From assembly GCA_016718205.1 (NCBI GenBank), contig JADKEB010000014.1, forward strand, positions 24,864-88,863: DNA of 64,000 nucleotides, written 5' to 3'. The translations under genes were made by a program, and so were the position numbers. This document shows positions 36,395 through 45,669 of the stretch, in pieces. The notes below the pieces were generated by a model. It saw only the letters and a list, made by a program, of their open reading frames with translations, had not been told where the DNA came from and searched no databases. Each line of letters begins with the position of its first letter. Within the stretch, counting starts at the first letter, position 1. The stretch comes from Saprospiraceae bacterium (GTDB taxonomy: Bacteria > Bacteroidota > Bacteroidia > Chitinophagales > Saprospiraceae).

Positions 36395-37768
36395 TCAAAA
36401 TTTCCCAAATGACCTGAAATCCTTGATTCTGACTTCGAGGTAGAATTTTGTCTTCATCAATGCTTCTATCTCTCCGGGCTTCAGCTGGAAACTTTCTACA
36501 TCAGCACCACCAATACCTATTTTCATTTCCATATCATAGGTAGAGTTGAACTCTTTGAGTTGTGCATCGATATTTTTTTGTACTTCTTTCAAAGATTCAT
36601 TGACATTAAATTTCATTTTGCTTTCCAGTTCGTTGCGGATTTTACCTTCAGCGATCCATGCAGCTGCTTTGTGGATGACATTTTTTGTTTTGAACTGTAT
36701 ATCTACATTATCCATATAAAAACTATTGGCAAGGGCATCATATTTTGGTTTGCCTTTGATGATAAGTGTGCCGTCGGCCGAGCCTGAGATATCTGTGACT
36801 ACCCTGAGAAATTCATAGTCGCAATTGGTGATGATATTGCTGAGTGTGATGGATTTGTCTCCAGTGGTAAAGGTCTTTCCATCCAGATTGGATTTTATGA
36901 TAGGGTTGATATCGGCCATCCTTATGTTGCTCACTATCCTGAAGATGGAGCTATCCGGAATTTCTTCTGACCAAAACAGTTTTGGCAGATTTTGACTTAC
37001 CAGATTGGCCTTTGGCTTGTAGGTTGAAAATGTGGAATATCCTTTTATGCCAATCTTGCCGGAAGAAGTAACTCTTCCATTGCGCACTTTATTGAGATGA
37101 ATCAGCTCTGGTTTGATATTGAGCCATGCAGCTGAATCCATCAGCATCGGCTGATCAAACATAGCCATATTCTCTTTCATTTTTTGTCTCACTGAAAAGT
37201 TGTCATTCACAGATTGGTCTATACTTTCTTCGATTTTTTGTTTACTTTTCTTCAGTATGATGTCAGAGATATTTTCGATAGGGATGTTGAGACCAGCGAC
37301 TGAAAGTTTTGGTTTTTCTATCCATCTGTGAAATGACAGGCTTGTTTTCGTTTTCATATTCCACATACTATCCATGTCTAAGTCGGTGACAAAACTCATT
37401 TCCAATGTACCTTTGGCCTTAAGATCTGTGAGAAATGTTTTTTTCTCAACATTGACGGTCACTGGTACCACTACCAAAATGCTTTTGCCTTCTATCTCCA
37501 CTGCAGCAGACTTTGGTTTACTCAGAGTCATTTTTACATCGTATTCCGGTATATCAAAATTACTTTTAAAAACATCCGAAATAGCATTATTAAAAGTATC
37601 AATAATGCCTGATTTATCCAGTTTATAGTTGATGACGATATCTGTATAAAAATTTTTAACGATGTCAGGTGATTTTACCGGCACATAAACCACTTCTTTT
37701 TTTGTGGCACATGACATAAAAATCGATAAGCTGAAAATGACAAAAATGATGGATGGAATGTGCTTCAT
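36395..37768 (-). CDS. DUF4403 family lipoprotein
   Basis: 457 residues from ATG 37768. Longer upstream starts (to 37987) lack a signal sequence and are rejected. The N-terminus MKHIPSIIFVIFSLSIFMSC is a lipoprotein signal with a lipobox Cys at residue 20. The body shows two repeated beta-rich halves typical of DUF4403 (TULIP-like lipid-binding proteins are suggested for this family). It is probably anchored in the periplasm. It is convergent with pyrD (28 bp). Confidence 0.75.
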   Translation of the reverse strand: MKHIPSIIFVIFSLSIFMSCATKKEVVYVPVKSPDIVKNFYTDIVINYKLDKSGIIDTFNNAISDVFKSNFDIPEYDVKMTLSKPKSAAVEIEGKSILVVVPVTVNVEKKTFLTDLKAKGTLEMSFVTDLDMDSMWNMKTKTSLSFHRWIEKPKLSVAGLNIPIENISDIILKKSKQKIEESIDQSVNDNFSVRQKMKENMAMFDQPMLMDSAAWLNIKPELIHLNKVRNGRVTSSGKIGIKGYSTFSTYKPKANLVSQNLPKLFWSEEIPDSSIFRIVSNIRMADINPIIKSNLDGKTFTTGDKSITLSNIITNCDYEFLRVVTDISGSADGTLIIKGKPKYDALANSFYMDNVDIQFKTKNVIHKAAAWIAEGKIRNELESKMKFNVNESLKEVQKNIDAQLKEFNSTYDMEMKIGIGGADVESFQLKPGEIEALMKTKFYLEVRIKDFRSFGKF

Positions 37769-37857
37769 AATAATGTAATATGGTGCAAAGATAAATGCTG
37801 AATGATATGAGAGCATCATATCATATATAAATTTTTTATAAAATATTCCACATAAAT

Positions 37858-37888
37858 CTTGTACACATGACATTAAATCGTATTTTTG
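37858..37888 (+). promoter_or_regulatory. Promoter of the peptidoglycan-binding protein gene
   Basis: CTTG (37858-37861) and TATTTTTG (37881-37888) are 19 bp apart, matching the Bacteroidota -33/-7 pattern with one mismatch. The predicted start gives a leader of about 25 nt to ATG 37921. Confidence 0.6.
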
Positions 37889-37920
37889 TTTTTTATATGT
37901 GTAATTAACCTGTAAACAAA

Positions 37921-38520
37921 ATGAAAAACCCAATTTTAGTATTTGTAAGTATTTGTATGACAGTAGTTTGTCTCGGGCAGTCATCAAGAAATGCCAGATG
38001 TACCGCTGATTTGAAAATGGACCCTGTCATACAGACAGTAGAGAAAACTCATTATATTTTTACGGGGTCAGATACTACGGGCCTGAATGTAAAGGTTAGC
38101 AAAATTGTGGTTTCTGAAGGAAGAAGAGAACTGGTAAAAAGAAAGATCAAAGATTGTGATAAACCTAATCCTGAAGATTGTATGACTCAGGTCGTCCAGG
38201 AAATTCCACCGATCACTATGAATCTTTATACCTTACCAAACCCTGACAATACACAGGAATATGATATAAGAAAAGAAAAAGTCAATGTTACTGTAAAAGA
38301 AGCATCAACAATGACTGAAGGGATAGTTTGCCCTCGTAACCGTACACCAAAACTCATCACCTTGCTCCAGCAGGCTTTGATCAAACAAGGATATCCACTT
38401 TCAGCCAATGGGCAGTATGATCAGGCAACACAACTCTCAGTCATTGACTACCAAAAATCAAAAGGACTTCCATACGGAGATTTGACGTTGGGTGTTTTGG
38501 CGTTACTGGATGTGAGGTAG
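37921..38520 (+). CDS. Exported protein with C-terminal peptidoglycan-binding domain
   Basis: 199 residues. A signal peptide (about 1-20, VVCLGQ) is followed by an unrecognised middle with a Cys pair region. About 140-199 form a PG_binding_1-like three-helix domain (LITLLQQALIKQGYPLSANGQYDQATQLSVIDYQK). It likely binds murein in the periplasm. An 84-bp piece of this gene (38082-38165) is duplicated at 38673-38756. Confidence 0.75.
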   Translation: MKNPILVFVSICMTVVCLGQSSRNARCTADLKMDPVIQTVEKTHYIFTGSDTTGLNVKVSKIVVSEGRRELVKRKIKDCDKPNPEDCMTQVVQEIPPITMNLYTLPNPDNTQEYDIRKEKVNVTVKEASTMTEGIVCPRNRTPKLITLLQQALIKQGYPLSANGQYDQATQLSVIDYQKSKGLPYGDLTLGVLALLDVR

Positions 38521-38533
38521 GTGTTTTTAAGAA

Positions 38534-38568
38534 GTGTTAGGTGTTAGGTGTTAGGTGTTAGGTGTTAG
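38534..38568. repeat. Five tandem heptamers
   Basis: GTGTTAG is repeated five times without interruption right after the peptidoglycan-binding gene. Telomere-like repeats of this sort arise by slippage. No function is evident. Confidence 0.85.
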
Positions 38569-38578
38569 AAAAGAGACC

Positions 38579-38818
38579 CTCGTTCGTCGTACCGCGTCAA
38601 GGCTATGCTTGAGCTTCTTGGCTACTATGCAGTATCAGCAGGCATCTTGCCTGAGAGTATACAAAAAAAAGACCTGAATGTAAAGGTTTACCAAATTGTA
38701 GTTTCTGAAGGAAGAAGAGAACTGGTAAAAAGAAAGATCAAAAATTGTGATAAACCATTAACAATGCAGGCTGGAAGCCTTGTGATAGGGTATCGTAGCG
38801 GGACGCTACGACAAACTG
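38579..38818. repeat. Dispersed hairpin-cluster repeat, copy 1
   Basis: This copy contains four compact hairpins with 3-nt loops: TCAAG(G)C-TAT-GCTTGA, CAGGCA-TCT-TGCCTG, AGGCT-GGA-AGCCT and TCGTAGCG-GGA-CGCTACGA. A second copy lies at 39997-40154. Copy 1 is longer because it holds an 84-bp piece of the upstream gene between its second and third hairpins. It fills the 395-bp gap before the T9SS cargo gene. An ATG-led frame through it (38605-38838) is not a real gene. Confidence 0.75.
38673..38756 (+). repeat. Duplicated 84-bp fragment of the peptidoglycan-binding gene
   Basis: It matches 38082-38165 with five differences by eye and the same orientation. It interrupts the hairpin-cluster repeat. 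The high identity implies a recent copy event. Confidence 0.85.
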
Positions 38819-38915
38819 GCGTTAAAAATATAAATTGAGCCACATTAATTGAAAAAGCGATGTAAATCTATTGAAGACTTACACCGCTTTTGTTTTTTAT
38901 AATGACAAGGGAAAC

Positions 38916-39826
38916 TTACTCCTTGATCAATCTCTGAGTGGTGGCCACACCATCAGCTATGATAGTGATGGTATATAAGCCGGATGACAATGGAGAGATG
39001 TCCAAAGTCTCAGCACTGTAGTTTTTATAATCAATGATCGTCCTTCCTGTGATGTCTTTGATACTGATATCAAATGTCGAACTGCTGCCATCATGGATGA
39101 TGGAGACGAGATCTGATGCAGGATTGGGTGCTATGTGTATCTCTTTGATCTTCAGGTCAGAAACCACTGATCTCACAGGTGAGTATTCATACTTACCATC
39201 ATAGTCCACCTGACGCAGCCTGTAGAATGATCTTCCACGAGCAGGATTTTCGTGAGTAAAGCGATATTGCTGTATAGTATTGCTGTTGCCGACACCTTTG
39301 ACCATGCCGATGACCTGAAAGTCCTTCCCTGTGGTGCTGTGGAGAATCTCGAAGTAGTCATTGTTGGTTTCTGAAGCGGTGGACCAATACATTTTAATAT
39401 TGTTTTGAATATTTTGAACTTCGAAATTTTTTAAAGCAATAGGTAAAGGACCAGAGATTGTACCAGGAGTAAAATTTGATCCACTCGGGGAGCAATTGTT
39501 AGTTGTTCCAAAATCACAAATTTTAAATTCACTTCCAATATTTGTTGAACTTGTTGGTAAAGTGAAATCTCTGTACCATGTTCCACTTCCAGGCCCAGGG
39601 TTTGAAACATTGTTATTAAATGGCCCCCAACCATAAGGATAATTTGCTCCTCCATCAGTTGATAATCCTCCTGATACTCCCATGCCAAAAGATGTTGATG
39701 CCGAAACCCAAACTCTAATATTAGCATTACTTCCTGAGTAACTAAGAATCTGATGATTTGTGTAAGATTGGGTAAATCCTGATTAATTATTAGTGATGTA
39801 AAAAAAATAATCAATAACTTTCTCAT
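38916..39826 (-). pseudogene. T9SS-exported protein with Por-type sorting tail, frameshifted at the signal peptide
   Basis: A signal peptide starts at 39826 (MRKLLIIFFTSLIIN) in one frame. The mature protein continues in another frame as SGFTQSYTNHQILSYSG and runs to 38916, ~300 residues in all. One missing base near 39783-39786 (ATTAATCAGG where ATTAATTCAGG would fit) explains the break. The N-terminal part is a small unrecognised domain. About 110-215 resembles a fibronectin-like WSTASETNNDYFEI module, and the last ~75 residues are a T9SS sorting domain (IAPNPASDLVSI, LSSGLYTITI). Confidence 0.75.
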
Positions 39827-39996
39827 AACTCAGTGTGCTTTTAATGATTAATAAATTTAGTTAATAGTATGACAATGTGATCATACATTGTGTAAAAATA
39901 ACACATTGTAAAATATTTTGCAACTATTTTTTTACATATTTATTCGTTACATATATAATACATATTAGATCTAAGATGTATGAAAATTATTTCAAC

Positions 39997-40154
39997 CTTC
40001 GTTCGTTGTACCGCGTCAAGCTATGCTTGAGCTTCCTTGGCTACGATGCAGTATCAGCAGGCATCTTGCATGATAGTGTACAAAAAAACGATCATTAACA
40101 ATGCTGGCTGGATGCCTTGTGATGTGGTATCGTAGCGGGACGCTACGACAAACT
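39997..40154. repeat. Dispersed hairpin-cluster repeat, copy 2
   Basis: It aligns to copy 1 (38579-38818) from CGTTCGT-GTACCGCGTCAAG through CGTAGCGGGACGCTACGACAAACTG, without the inserted gene fragment. The first and last hairpins are intact; the middle ones are weaker. It occupies the gap 39827-40179, whose remaining ~170 bp is AT-rich and empty. Confidence 0.75.
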
Positions 40155-40179
40155 GCATTAGATCACGGATATAAGAAAA

Positions 40180-41517
40180 TTATTTCAACCACAGTGGATA
40201 TACCTTGAGCTGCCTTCCTGCCAGATAAGAAAAAGTTTTTCCATCGTAGTATCCGTCTTCTTCGAGCATGATGCGGATGACTTTGCCCCACTCGGGTATC
40301 TCTGATGCAGCATTGAGTTCTATGGAGTAAGCGGTATTGGGATATACGATGTAGTCGCCGGGGCCTTTTACGCCGCCTTGCTGGTCCCACATACCGATAG
40401 TTGGTCCTGCGGCATGACCATGAAATCCGATAGGATGGGTATATATAGATGCTGTGATGCCTTCTTCCTTAGCTTTGCTGAGTGCCTGTGCAAGGATTTC
40501 ATTTCCCGATCGGGATAGTGCAAACTGATCTGTAAGGATGTCCTGCAGTCTATTGGCGGTTGCAAAGGCTTTCTGTATGCTTGGCGGGATGTCTTTTTCG
40601 CCTGGCTTGAGTACATAGAAGTGTTGTTGCTGGTCGGTGTTGAGTCTGTTGTAAGTAATTCCAAAATCCACATGCAACAGATCGCCATGCTGTATCACTT
40701 GCCCTTTGGGCCTCCCGGAAAAGCTGCGTAAATGGTCAAAGTTGGTTTTATCTTCTCTCTGCACCGACACCGTAGGGTGAAACCACGCATCGAGACCCAT
40801 GTCAGTGACTAACTGACGGAGTCGCCATACAATGTCGTCGGTGGTGGTTTTTCCGGTTTTGATGAATTTTGGGTCAAAACCACACATGATGATACTTCGG
40901 GAAAGAGCACACAGTTCTTTATAAAATTCTATTTCCATGTTGCTGCGTGTCTCCAGCCAGCCGATGGCAAGATTTTCTGCAGATACTATCTTTGGGTGAA
41001 ATTCTTGCGGCAGTGCTCTGAGTAGGTGCTCTTTTTCGGTGGCAACAAGTCCATCAGCATGGCCAAAATGCTCGGAGGTATTGATACCTATTTTATTGGG
41101 ATTGTATTTTTTGACCACATTGACAAGGGCTTCCCACTGATCGGGATAGACATCGAGGTTCCACTCTCCTTTGAGCAATCGGCCCACATCATATCTTGCG
41201 ATAGCAATTTTTTCCAGTTTTTTACCTTCCCCGGGATCGTAAAATACCATAATGGTACGTCTTCTGGCTGACAACCACGATGAAGGCAACATCGTCTTCA
41301 TGACAGGATCTTCATTGTACTCCCGGGATATGATGATCCACATATCTATCCCACTACGTCTCATGAGATCGGGCAACATGTTTTCTATTCTATATTCCAG
41401 CATACTATCTACCCAGACAGATCTTTGTTCCTGAGTCATGATCTTAAAAGATGTCTGCTGAGACATGCCTGCTGTAGCAAACGATAAGATAAAAACCAAA
41501 ACTATAAATTGGCGCAT
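40180..41517 (-). CDS. Exported M24 (Xaa-Pro aminopeptidase-like) metallopeptidase
   Basis: 445 residues from ATG 41517, chosen because MRQFIVLVFILSFATAGMSQ is a good signal peptide; the frame extends 30 codons further upstream without one. An N-terminal creatinase-like domain (about 30-200) precedes the pita-bread domain, with LLHVDFGITYNRLN (metal-binding Asp), HPIGFHGHAAGPTIG and an IELNA near the end. M24 members cleave Xaa-Pro or related bonds using two metals. It is probably periplasmic. Divergent from the SDR gene. Confidence 0.85.
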   Translation of the reverse strand: MRQFIVLVFILSFATAGMSQQTSFKIMTQEQRSVWVDSMLEYRIENMLPDLMRRSGIDMWIIISREYNEDPVMKTMLPSSWLSARRRTIMVFYDPGEGKKLEKIAIARYDVGRLLKGEWNLDVYPDQWEALVNVVKKYNPNKIGINTSEHFGHADGLVATEKEHLLRALPQEFHPKIVSAENLAIGWLETRSNMEIEFYKELCALSRSIIMCGFDPKFIKTGKTTTDDIVWRLRQLVTDMGLDAWFHPTVSVQREDKTNFDHLRSFSGRPKGQVIQHGDLLHVDFGITYNRLNTDQQQHFYVLKPGEKDIPPSIQKAFATANRLQDILTDQFALSRSGNEILAQALSKAKEEGITASIYTHPIGFHGHAAGPTIGMWDQQGGVKGPGDYIVYPNTAYSIELNAASEIPEWGKVIRIMLEEDGYYDGKTFSYLAGRQLKVYPLWLK

Positions 41518-41677
41518 TTGGAAAATTTTCGGTAAATATATACATTTCGTATGATTCTGTTTTATTTTGCGGCATTTAGAGATCAGCCTATAGAAATTGG
41601 CCAACATTTTGCAGATATTTTACTTTTACTTTTATTTTTCTAAATTCCATTTATCACCATACATCAAACCCTTTTTT

Positions 41678-42532
41678 ATGAAAACAATATTGATCACAGG
41701 AGTTTCTACAGGCATCGGATACGATGCATTTGCCAAATTGTATGCTTTGGGGTATCATGTCATTGGGACAGTGCGCAAGCGAGAAGATGCTGAGAGGCTC
41801 AGGTCTATATTTAAGGAAAATGCCACGATTCTTGAGTTTGATGTCAGGGATATAGACAAATGCAGGATCGCTATAGAGTCTGTTTTTCCTTTGCTTTCAG
41901 AAGATGGTCTCACTTGCCTTATCAATAATGCAGGTGTTGCTATGCCCGGGCCGCTGCAGCATCTTTCAGAAGAAGATTTTGAAAATCAGCTGGATGTCAA
42001 TGTCAAGTCTGTGAGGAGAATTACCAACCTTTTATTGCCATATTTGGGAGTTGATAAAAGATTTCAACCGGGAAGAATGATCAATATCAGTTCTGTGTCG
42101 GGGCTTTTCAATGCGCCGTTCAATGGTGCTTATTGTATTTCAAAACATGCCTTAGAGAGTATGACAGATATATACCGGCGCGAGCTGGCTATGTTTGGTA
42201 TCAAGGTGGTAGCTATCGAGCCTGGTCCGATTAAAACCGCCATTTGGAAAAAAAGCCTGGGTTCGCTCGACAAGTATAAAGATACTGAGTATGGTGAGAT
42301 TCTATCTGCGGCTGACAAAATGATCGCCAACGCTGAAAAATCTGCATTGCCTGTTGAAGATATCACCACATTGATTATAAAAATAATACAATCTAAAGAC
42401 CCTGCTACCAGGTATCTTGTACATAGCAAAAAATTGATGTTCAAATTGCTTTCGCAATATCTGCCGGATAAGCTGGTGGATAGACTTGTTGCAAAAACGA
42501 TGGCTTCGGGCGATAACTACAGGCCTGTGTAG
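41678..42532 (+). CDS. Short-chain dehydrogenase/reductase
   Basis: 284 residues from ATG 41678, directly before the NAD(P)-binding motif ILITGVSTGIGYDAF. It contains NNAGVAMPGPL, the catalytic Ser in NISSVSG and Tyr-x-x-x-Lys in AYCISKHAL. It is a classical SDR of the retinol/steroid-dehydrogenase-like group; the substrate is unknown. The upstream in-frame extension to 41597 overlaps the divergent peptidase reading frame and is not used. Confidence 0.88.
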   Translation: MKTILITGVSTGIGYDAFAKLYALGYHVIGTVRKREDAERLRSIFKENATILEFDVRDIDKCRIAIESVFPLLSEDGLTCLINNAGVAMPGPLQHLSEEDFENQLDVNVKSVRRITNLLLPYLGVDKRFQPGRMINISSVSGLFNAPFNGAYCISKHALESMTDIYRRELAMFGIKVVAIEPGPIKTAIWKKSLGSLDKYKDTEYGEILSAADKMIANAEKSALPVEDITTLIIKIIQSKDPATRYLVHSKKLMFKLLSQYLPDKLVDRLVAKTMASGDNYRPV

Positions 42533-42709
42533 GTGAGTATTTTTATATTTTGACTACACTCCAAAAGCAATTGACGAAAAGAATGGAAAAAAATATGTTA
42601 TTATTGCATTGATAATCAAATACCTTAAGGATTAAGATGAAAAGCTTTTGATTATTACAAAGTATTTATTTCAGGAGTAGAATCATTTGAGAGTGCCAAT
42701 CCTCGCATA

Positions 42710-42826
42710 ATGTCAATGGATAAAATTCTGGCAGAAAGTGATGATGTGTTATTCATTATACCATTTTTTTTAAAATATTACATGGGTGTTATCAATAGAA
42801 CTGACAAAATAAATGGCAAATTCTAA
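42710..42826 (+). pseudogene. Short gene remnant
   Basis: A 38-residue frame (MSMDKILAESDDVLFIIPFF... KINGKF) sits in the otherwise empty gap 42533-42906. The same frame is open for ~11 codons upstream of the ATG, so it looks like the 3' end of a lost gene. No family was recognised. Low support. Confidence 0.25.
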
Positions 42827-42906
42827 AAAAATGCATATAAAAGTGTTGAAAAATTAAAATTATCCATATTTTGGCAATAATTAATTGCAACAACCTGAGA
42901 TATTTG

Positions 42907-44529
42907 ATGAATTGGTTTCCATTTGGATCGAATGCTGCTCTTTTTACCATCAAGTGGTTATGTCTGACTTCTCTATGTTGGATGGATGGCACGTATGACC
43001 TTACTTTATCCAAATCAATCATGGCCGAAATTTGTGACAATGCCAAAGATGATGATGATGACGGGTTGATAGATATCAATGACCAAGATTGCATTTGTCA
43101 GATTGTAAAACCGGAGTCACTGATTCCCAATCCTTCATTTGAAGATAAAAAATGTTGTCCATCGGGCAGAAGTCAATTAAATTGCGCTCATGGGTGGATC
43201 CAGGCATCTGAACCTACCACTGATTATCTTAATTTATGTGGCTGGATGGGATGGCCTGAATTTCCACCACCTCGGCCATTGCCTGATGGTGAGGGATTTG
43301 TTGGTTTCAGAGATGGAAGGGTAGGAGGTAATGGTGGAAGTCCGGATCGCAACTGGAAGGAATATGCAGGTGCCTGTCTGCTCAAGCCACTTGAAAAAAG
43401 TAATAAGTACCTGTTTGATTTTTATATAGGTTTTGTCAATGATTTGTATTCTCCTCCCATTAATGTCACTTTATTCGGTACTACCGATTGTAAAAATCTG
43501 CCATTTGGGGTTGGAAATCAGGGTCTTGGATGCCCTACCAATGGCTCGGGTTGGGTAAGATTAGGCTCCACTTATGTAAGCGGAGGTAATCAAAATATCT
43601 GGTTAAGAACAACTATTTCCACTACACCCAATGAAGACATAGTGGCCATAGCTATAGGGCCTGATTGCCCTGAAGTTCCGAGTCCGGTCAATACTTATTA
43701 CTATTTTGACAATTTGGTTTTGGCTGATTTCGAGTCCTTTGAATTTAAGATCAATGAGGTGCAACATCCATGCTCTCATAATTTTTTACTTGAAGTGCCA
43801 TCAAGACCTTCATTGATCTACCAATGGTATAAGAATGGCATTGCACTTTTGGGTGAGACCAATCCAAAACTATCAAAGATGTATGGAGAAGGCCCATATC
43901 AGGTCAGGATTCTGGATGGTATTTCCTGCAAACTGACAGATGTATATGAACACACCATTCCCACATTCCAGAATAGTGTCACCAAAACTATCTGCAATGA
44001 TGACAGCTACAAGTTTGGCAATAGGGTGCTAACTGAAGGAGGAAGTTATACCCATCAATTCAAGTCAAAAAATAATTGTGACAGCATGGTTCAGTTGGAA
44101 TTAAAAGTTTTAGGTGAAATTTCTGATACCACACAAGCTAAAATATTTGAAGGAACCACTTATCAATTGGGAAACCAAAAATTCAGGTATAAAGGAGAAT
44201 ATATTGTGCATTTAGAGTCTGGCATAGGTTGTGATAGTATCGTATTGCTCCGGCTTGATTATTATAAATTTTATTTTCCAAACATCTTTTCTCCGAATGG
44301 TGATGGCCAAAATGATATTTTTACTTTTAACAGCAACGAAGAAGCTATCGAAGACGTCATCATCAGTATTTATGACAGATGGGGACAAAAAATTTATTCA
44401 GGTGATGGCTGGGATGGTAAAAATAAATTTGGAATGGCCTTAACCGGAGTTTATGCTTATATTGCCAATATCAAAATGAAGGATGGAAATCAAAAATTAT
44501 TCTCCGGATCGGTAACTCTATTGTTATGA
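42907..44529 (+). CDS. Large exported protein with gliding-motility C-terminal (T9SS type B) domain
   Basis: 540 residues from ATG 42907; ATG 42907 puts the hydrophobic LFTIKWLCLTSLCW stretch near the N-terminus as a poor signal peptide. A short acidic calcium-loop-like DNAKDDDDDGLIDINDQDC follows (residues ~42-60). About 65-280 resemble a jelly-roll domain, about 290-345 an Ig-like domain, and about 455-540 the CHU_C sorting domain (FPNIFSPNGDGQNDIFTF, YDRWGQKIYSG, LTGVYAYIANI). It would be exported by T9SS and attached to the surface. Confidence 0.82.
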   Translation: MNWFPFGSNAALFTIKWLCLTSLCWMDGTYDLTLSKSIMAEICDNAKDDDDDGLIDINDQDCICQIVKPESLIPNPSFEDKKCCPSGRSQLNCAHGWIQASEPTTDYLNLCGWMGWPEFPPPRPLPDGEGFVGFRDGRVGGNGGSPDRNWKEYAGACLLKPLEKSNKYLFDFYIGFVNDLYSPPINVTLFGTTDCKNLPFGVGNQGLGCPTNGSGWVRLGSTYVSGGNQNIWLRTTISTTPNEDIVAIAIGPDCPEVPSPVNTYYYFDNLVLADFESFEFKINEVQHPCSHNFLLEVPSRPSLIYQWYKNGIALLGETNPKLSKMYGEGPYQVRILDGISCKLTDVYEHTIPTFQNSVTKTICNDDSYKFGNRVLTEGGSYTHQFKSKNNCDSMVQLELKVLGEISDTTQAKIFEGTTYQLGNQKFRYKGEYIVHLESGIGCDSIVLLRLDYYKFYFPNIFSPNGDGQNDIFTFNSNEEAIEDVIISIYDRWGQKIYSGDGWDGKNKFGMALTGVYAYIANIKMKDGNQKLFSGSVTLLL

Positions 44530-44544
44530 GTTGCTACTAATGTG

Positions 44545-45609
44545 TTAATCATCACCCAAGATTTCCTTTCTCGTATTGATATAATTTCTCCACTTTGTGA
44601 GTACACCCTGAAAGTCGTCGGGTAAGTCGCATTCAAAATATAGTTTTTCTTCGGTGACCGGATGAACAAAACCTATACATCTGGCATGAAGCGCCTGACG
44701 TGGCATGATTTCCAAACAATTGTCTACAAACTGTTTGTATTTATTAAAAATAGTGCCTTTCAGAATCTGGTCTCCGCCATATTTGGAGTCATTGAATAAT
44801 GTATGCCCTATGTGTTTCATATGCACCCGGATCTGATGTGTACGACCTGTTTCAAGATGACATTTTACAAGTGTGACATAGTATAGCCTTTCTACAACCT
44901 GGTAGTGCGTGATCGCATGTTTGCCTCTGTTTTCATCCTGATGCACAGCCATCTGCATCCTGTCTTTTTCATGTCTTCCTATATAACCCACAATTGTATC
45001 GTGCTCAGTGGTGATATCTCCCCACACTAAGGCAATATATTCTCTTTCGACGGTATGATCAAAAAACTGTTTGGCAAGATGGGTCATGGCAAAGTCAGTT
45101 TTGGCAATCAGGATCAGGCCTGATGTATCCTTATCTATGCGGTGCACCAATCCGGGTCTGTCTTCTTTATTGCCTTTGAGCAGAGGTAAATCAGAATGAT
45201 GAAAATGATATAAAAGTCCATTCACAAGTGTTCCGGTGGTGTTGCCGGTACCAGGATGTACTACAAGACCAGCAGGTTTATTGATGACCATTAAGTGTTC
45301 GTCTTCATAGAAGATGTCAAGCGGGATATATTGGGGTAGTAAAGGTGTTTCTTCGTCAGGATTGGACGGAAGTACCAGAGATATTTCATCACCGGGTTTT
45401 ACTTTGTAGTTGGATTTGATCTCTTTTTGATTTACCAGGATACAACCAATCTTGATGGCATTTTGAATACGGTTTCTGGATACTTTTTGCAACCTGTCTA
45501 TCAGAAATTTGTCAATGCGTATCTGTGCCTGTTTGGGATCACATATGATTTGTTGGTGGACATAAAGTTCATCAGATGGTTCGAGGTCCGTACTTTTTAT
45601 GGATGACAT
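44545..45609 (-). CDS. rluD: Ribosomal large subunit pseudouridine synthase, RluD-type
   Basis: 354 residues. An S4 RNA-binding domain (about 28-80, IRIDKFLIDRL) precedes the RluA/RluD catalytic domain with Asp159 in HRIDKDTSGLILIAKT, and RTHQIRVHMKHIGH near 258-271. It isomerises uridines of 23S rRNA (helix 69 for RluD). The length fits RluD; paralogues with other sites cannot be excluded. It is convergent with the CHU_C-domain gene. Confidence 0.9.
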   Translation of the reverse strand: MSSIKSTDLEPSDELYVHQQIICDPKQAQIRIDKFLIDRLQKVSRNRIQNAIKIGCILVNQKEIKSNYKVKPGDEISLVLPSNPDEETPLLPQYIPLDIFYEDEHLMVINKPAGLVVHPGTGNTTGTLVNGLLYHFHHSDLPLLKGNKEDRPGLVHRIDKDTSGLILIAKTDFAMTHLAKQFFDHTVEREYIALVWGDITTEHDTIVGYIGRHEKDRMQMAVHQDENRGKHAITHYQVVERLYYVTLVKCHLETGRTHQIRVHMKHIGHTLFNDSKYGGDQILKGTIFNKYKQFVDNCLEIMPRQALHARCIGFVHPVTEEKLYFECDLPDDFQGVLTKWRNYINTRKEILGDD

Positions 45610-45669
45610 ACTTTTGAATTGGTTAAACTAAAGAGTTCTAACGGTGAAAGGATGTCAGATGTTTTGTAA

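Noticed and set aside
38534..38568. Telomere-like GTGTTAG repeats as a replicon end
   Set aside because: Internal position with genes on both sides; simple slippage explains it.
38605..38838. 77-residue reading frame
   Set aside because: It runs through the hairpin repeat and the duplicated gene fragment; it has no start context or family.
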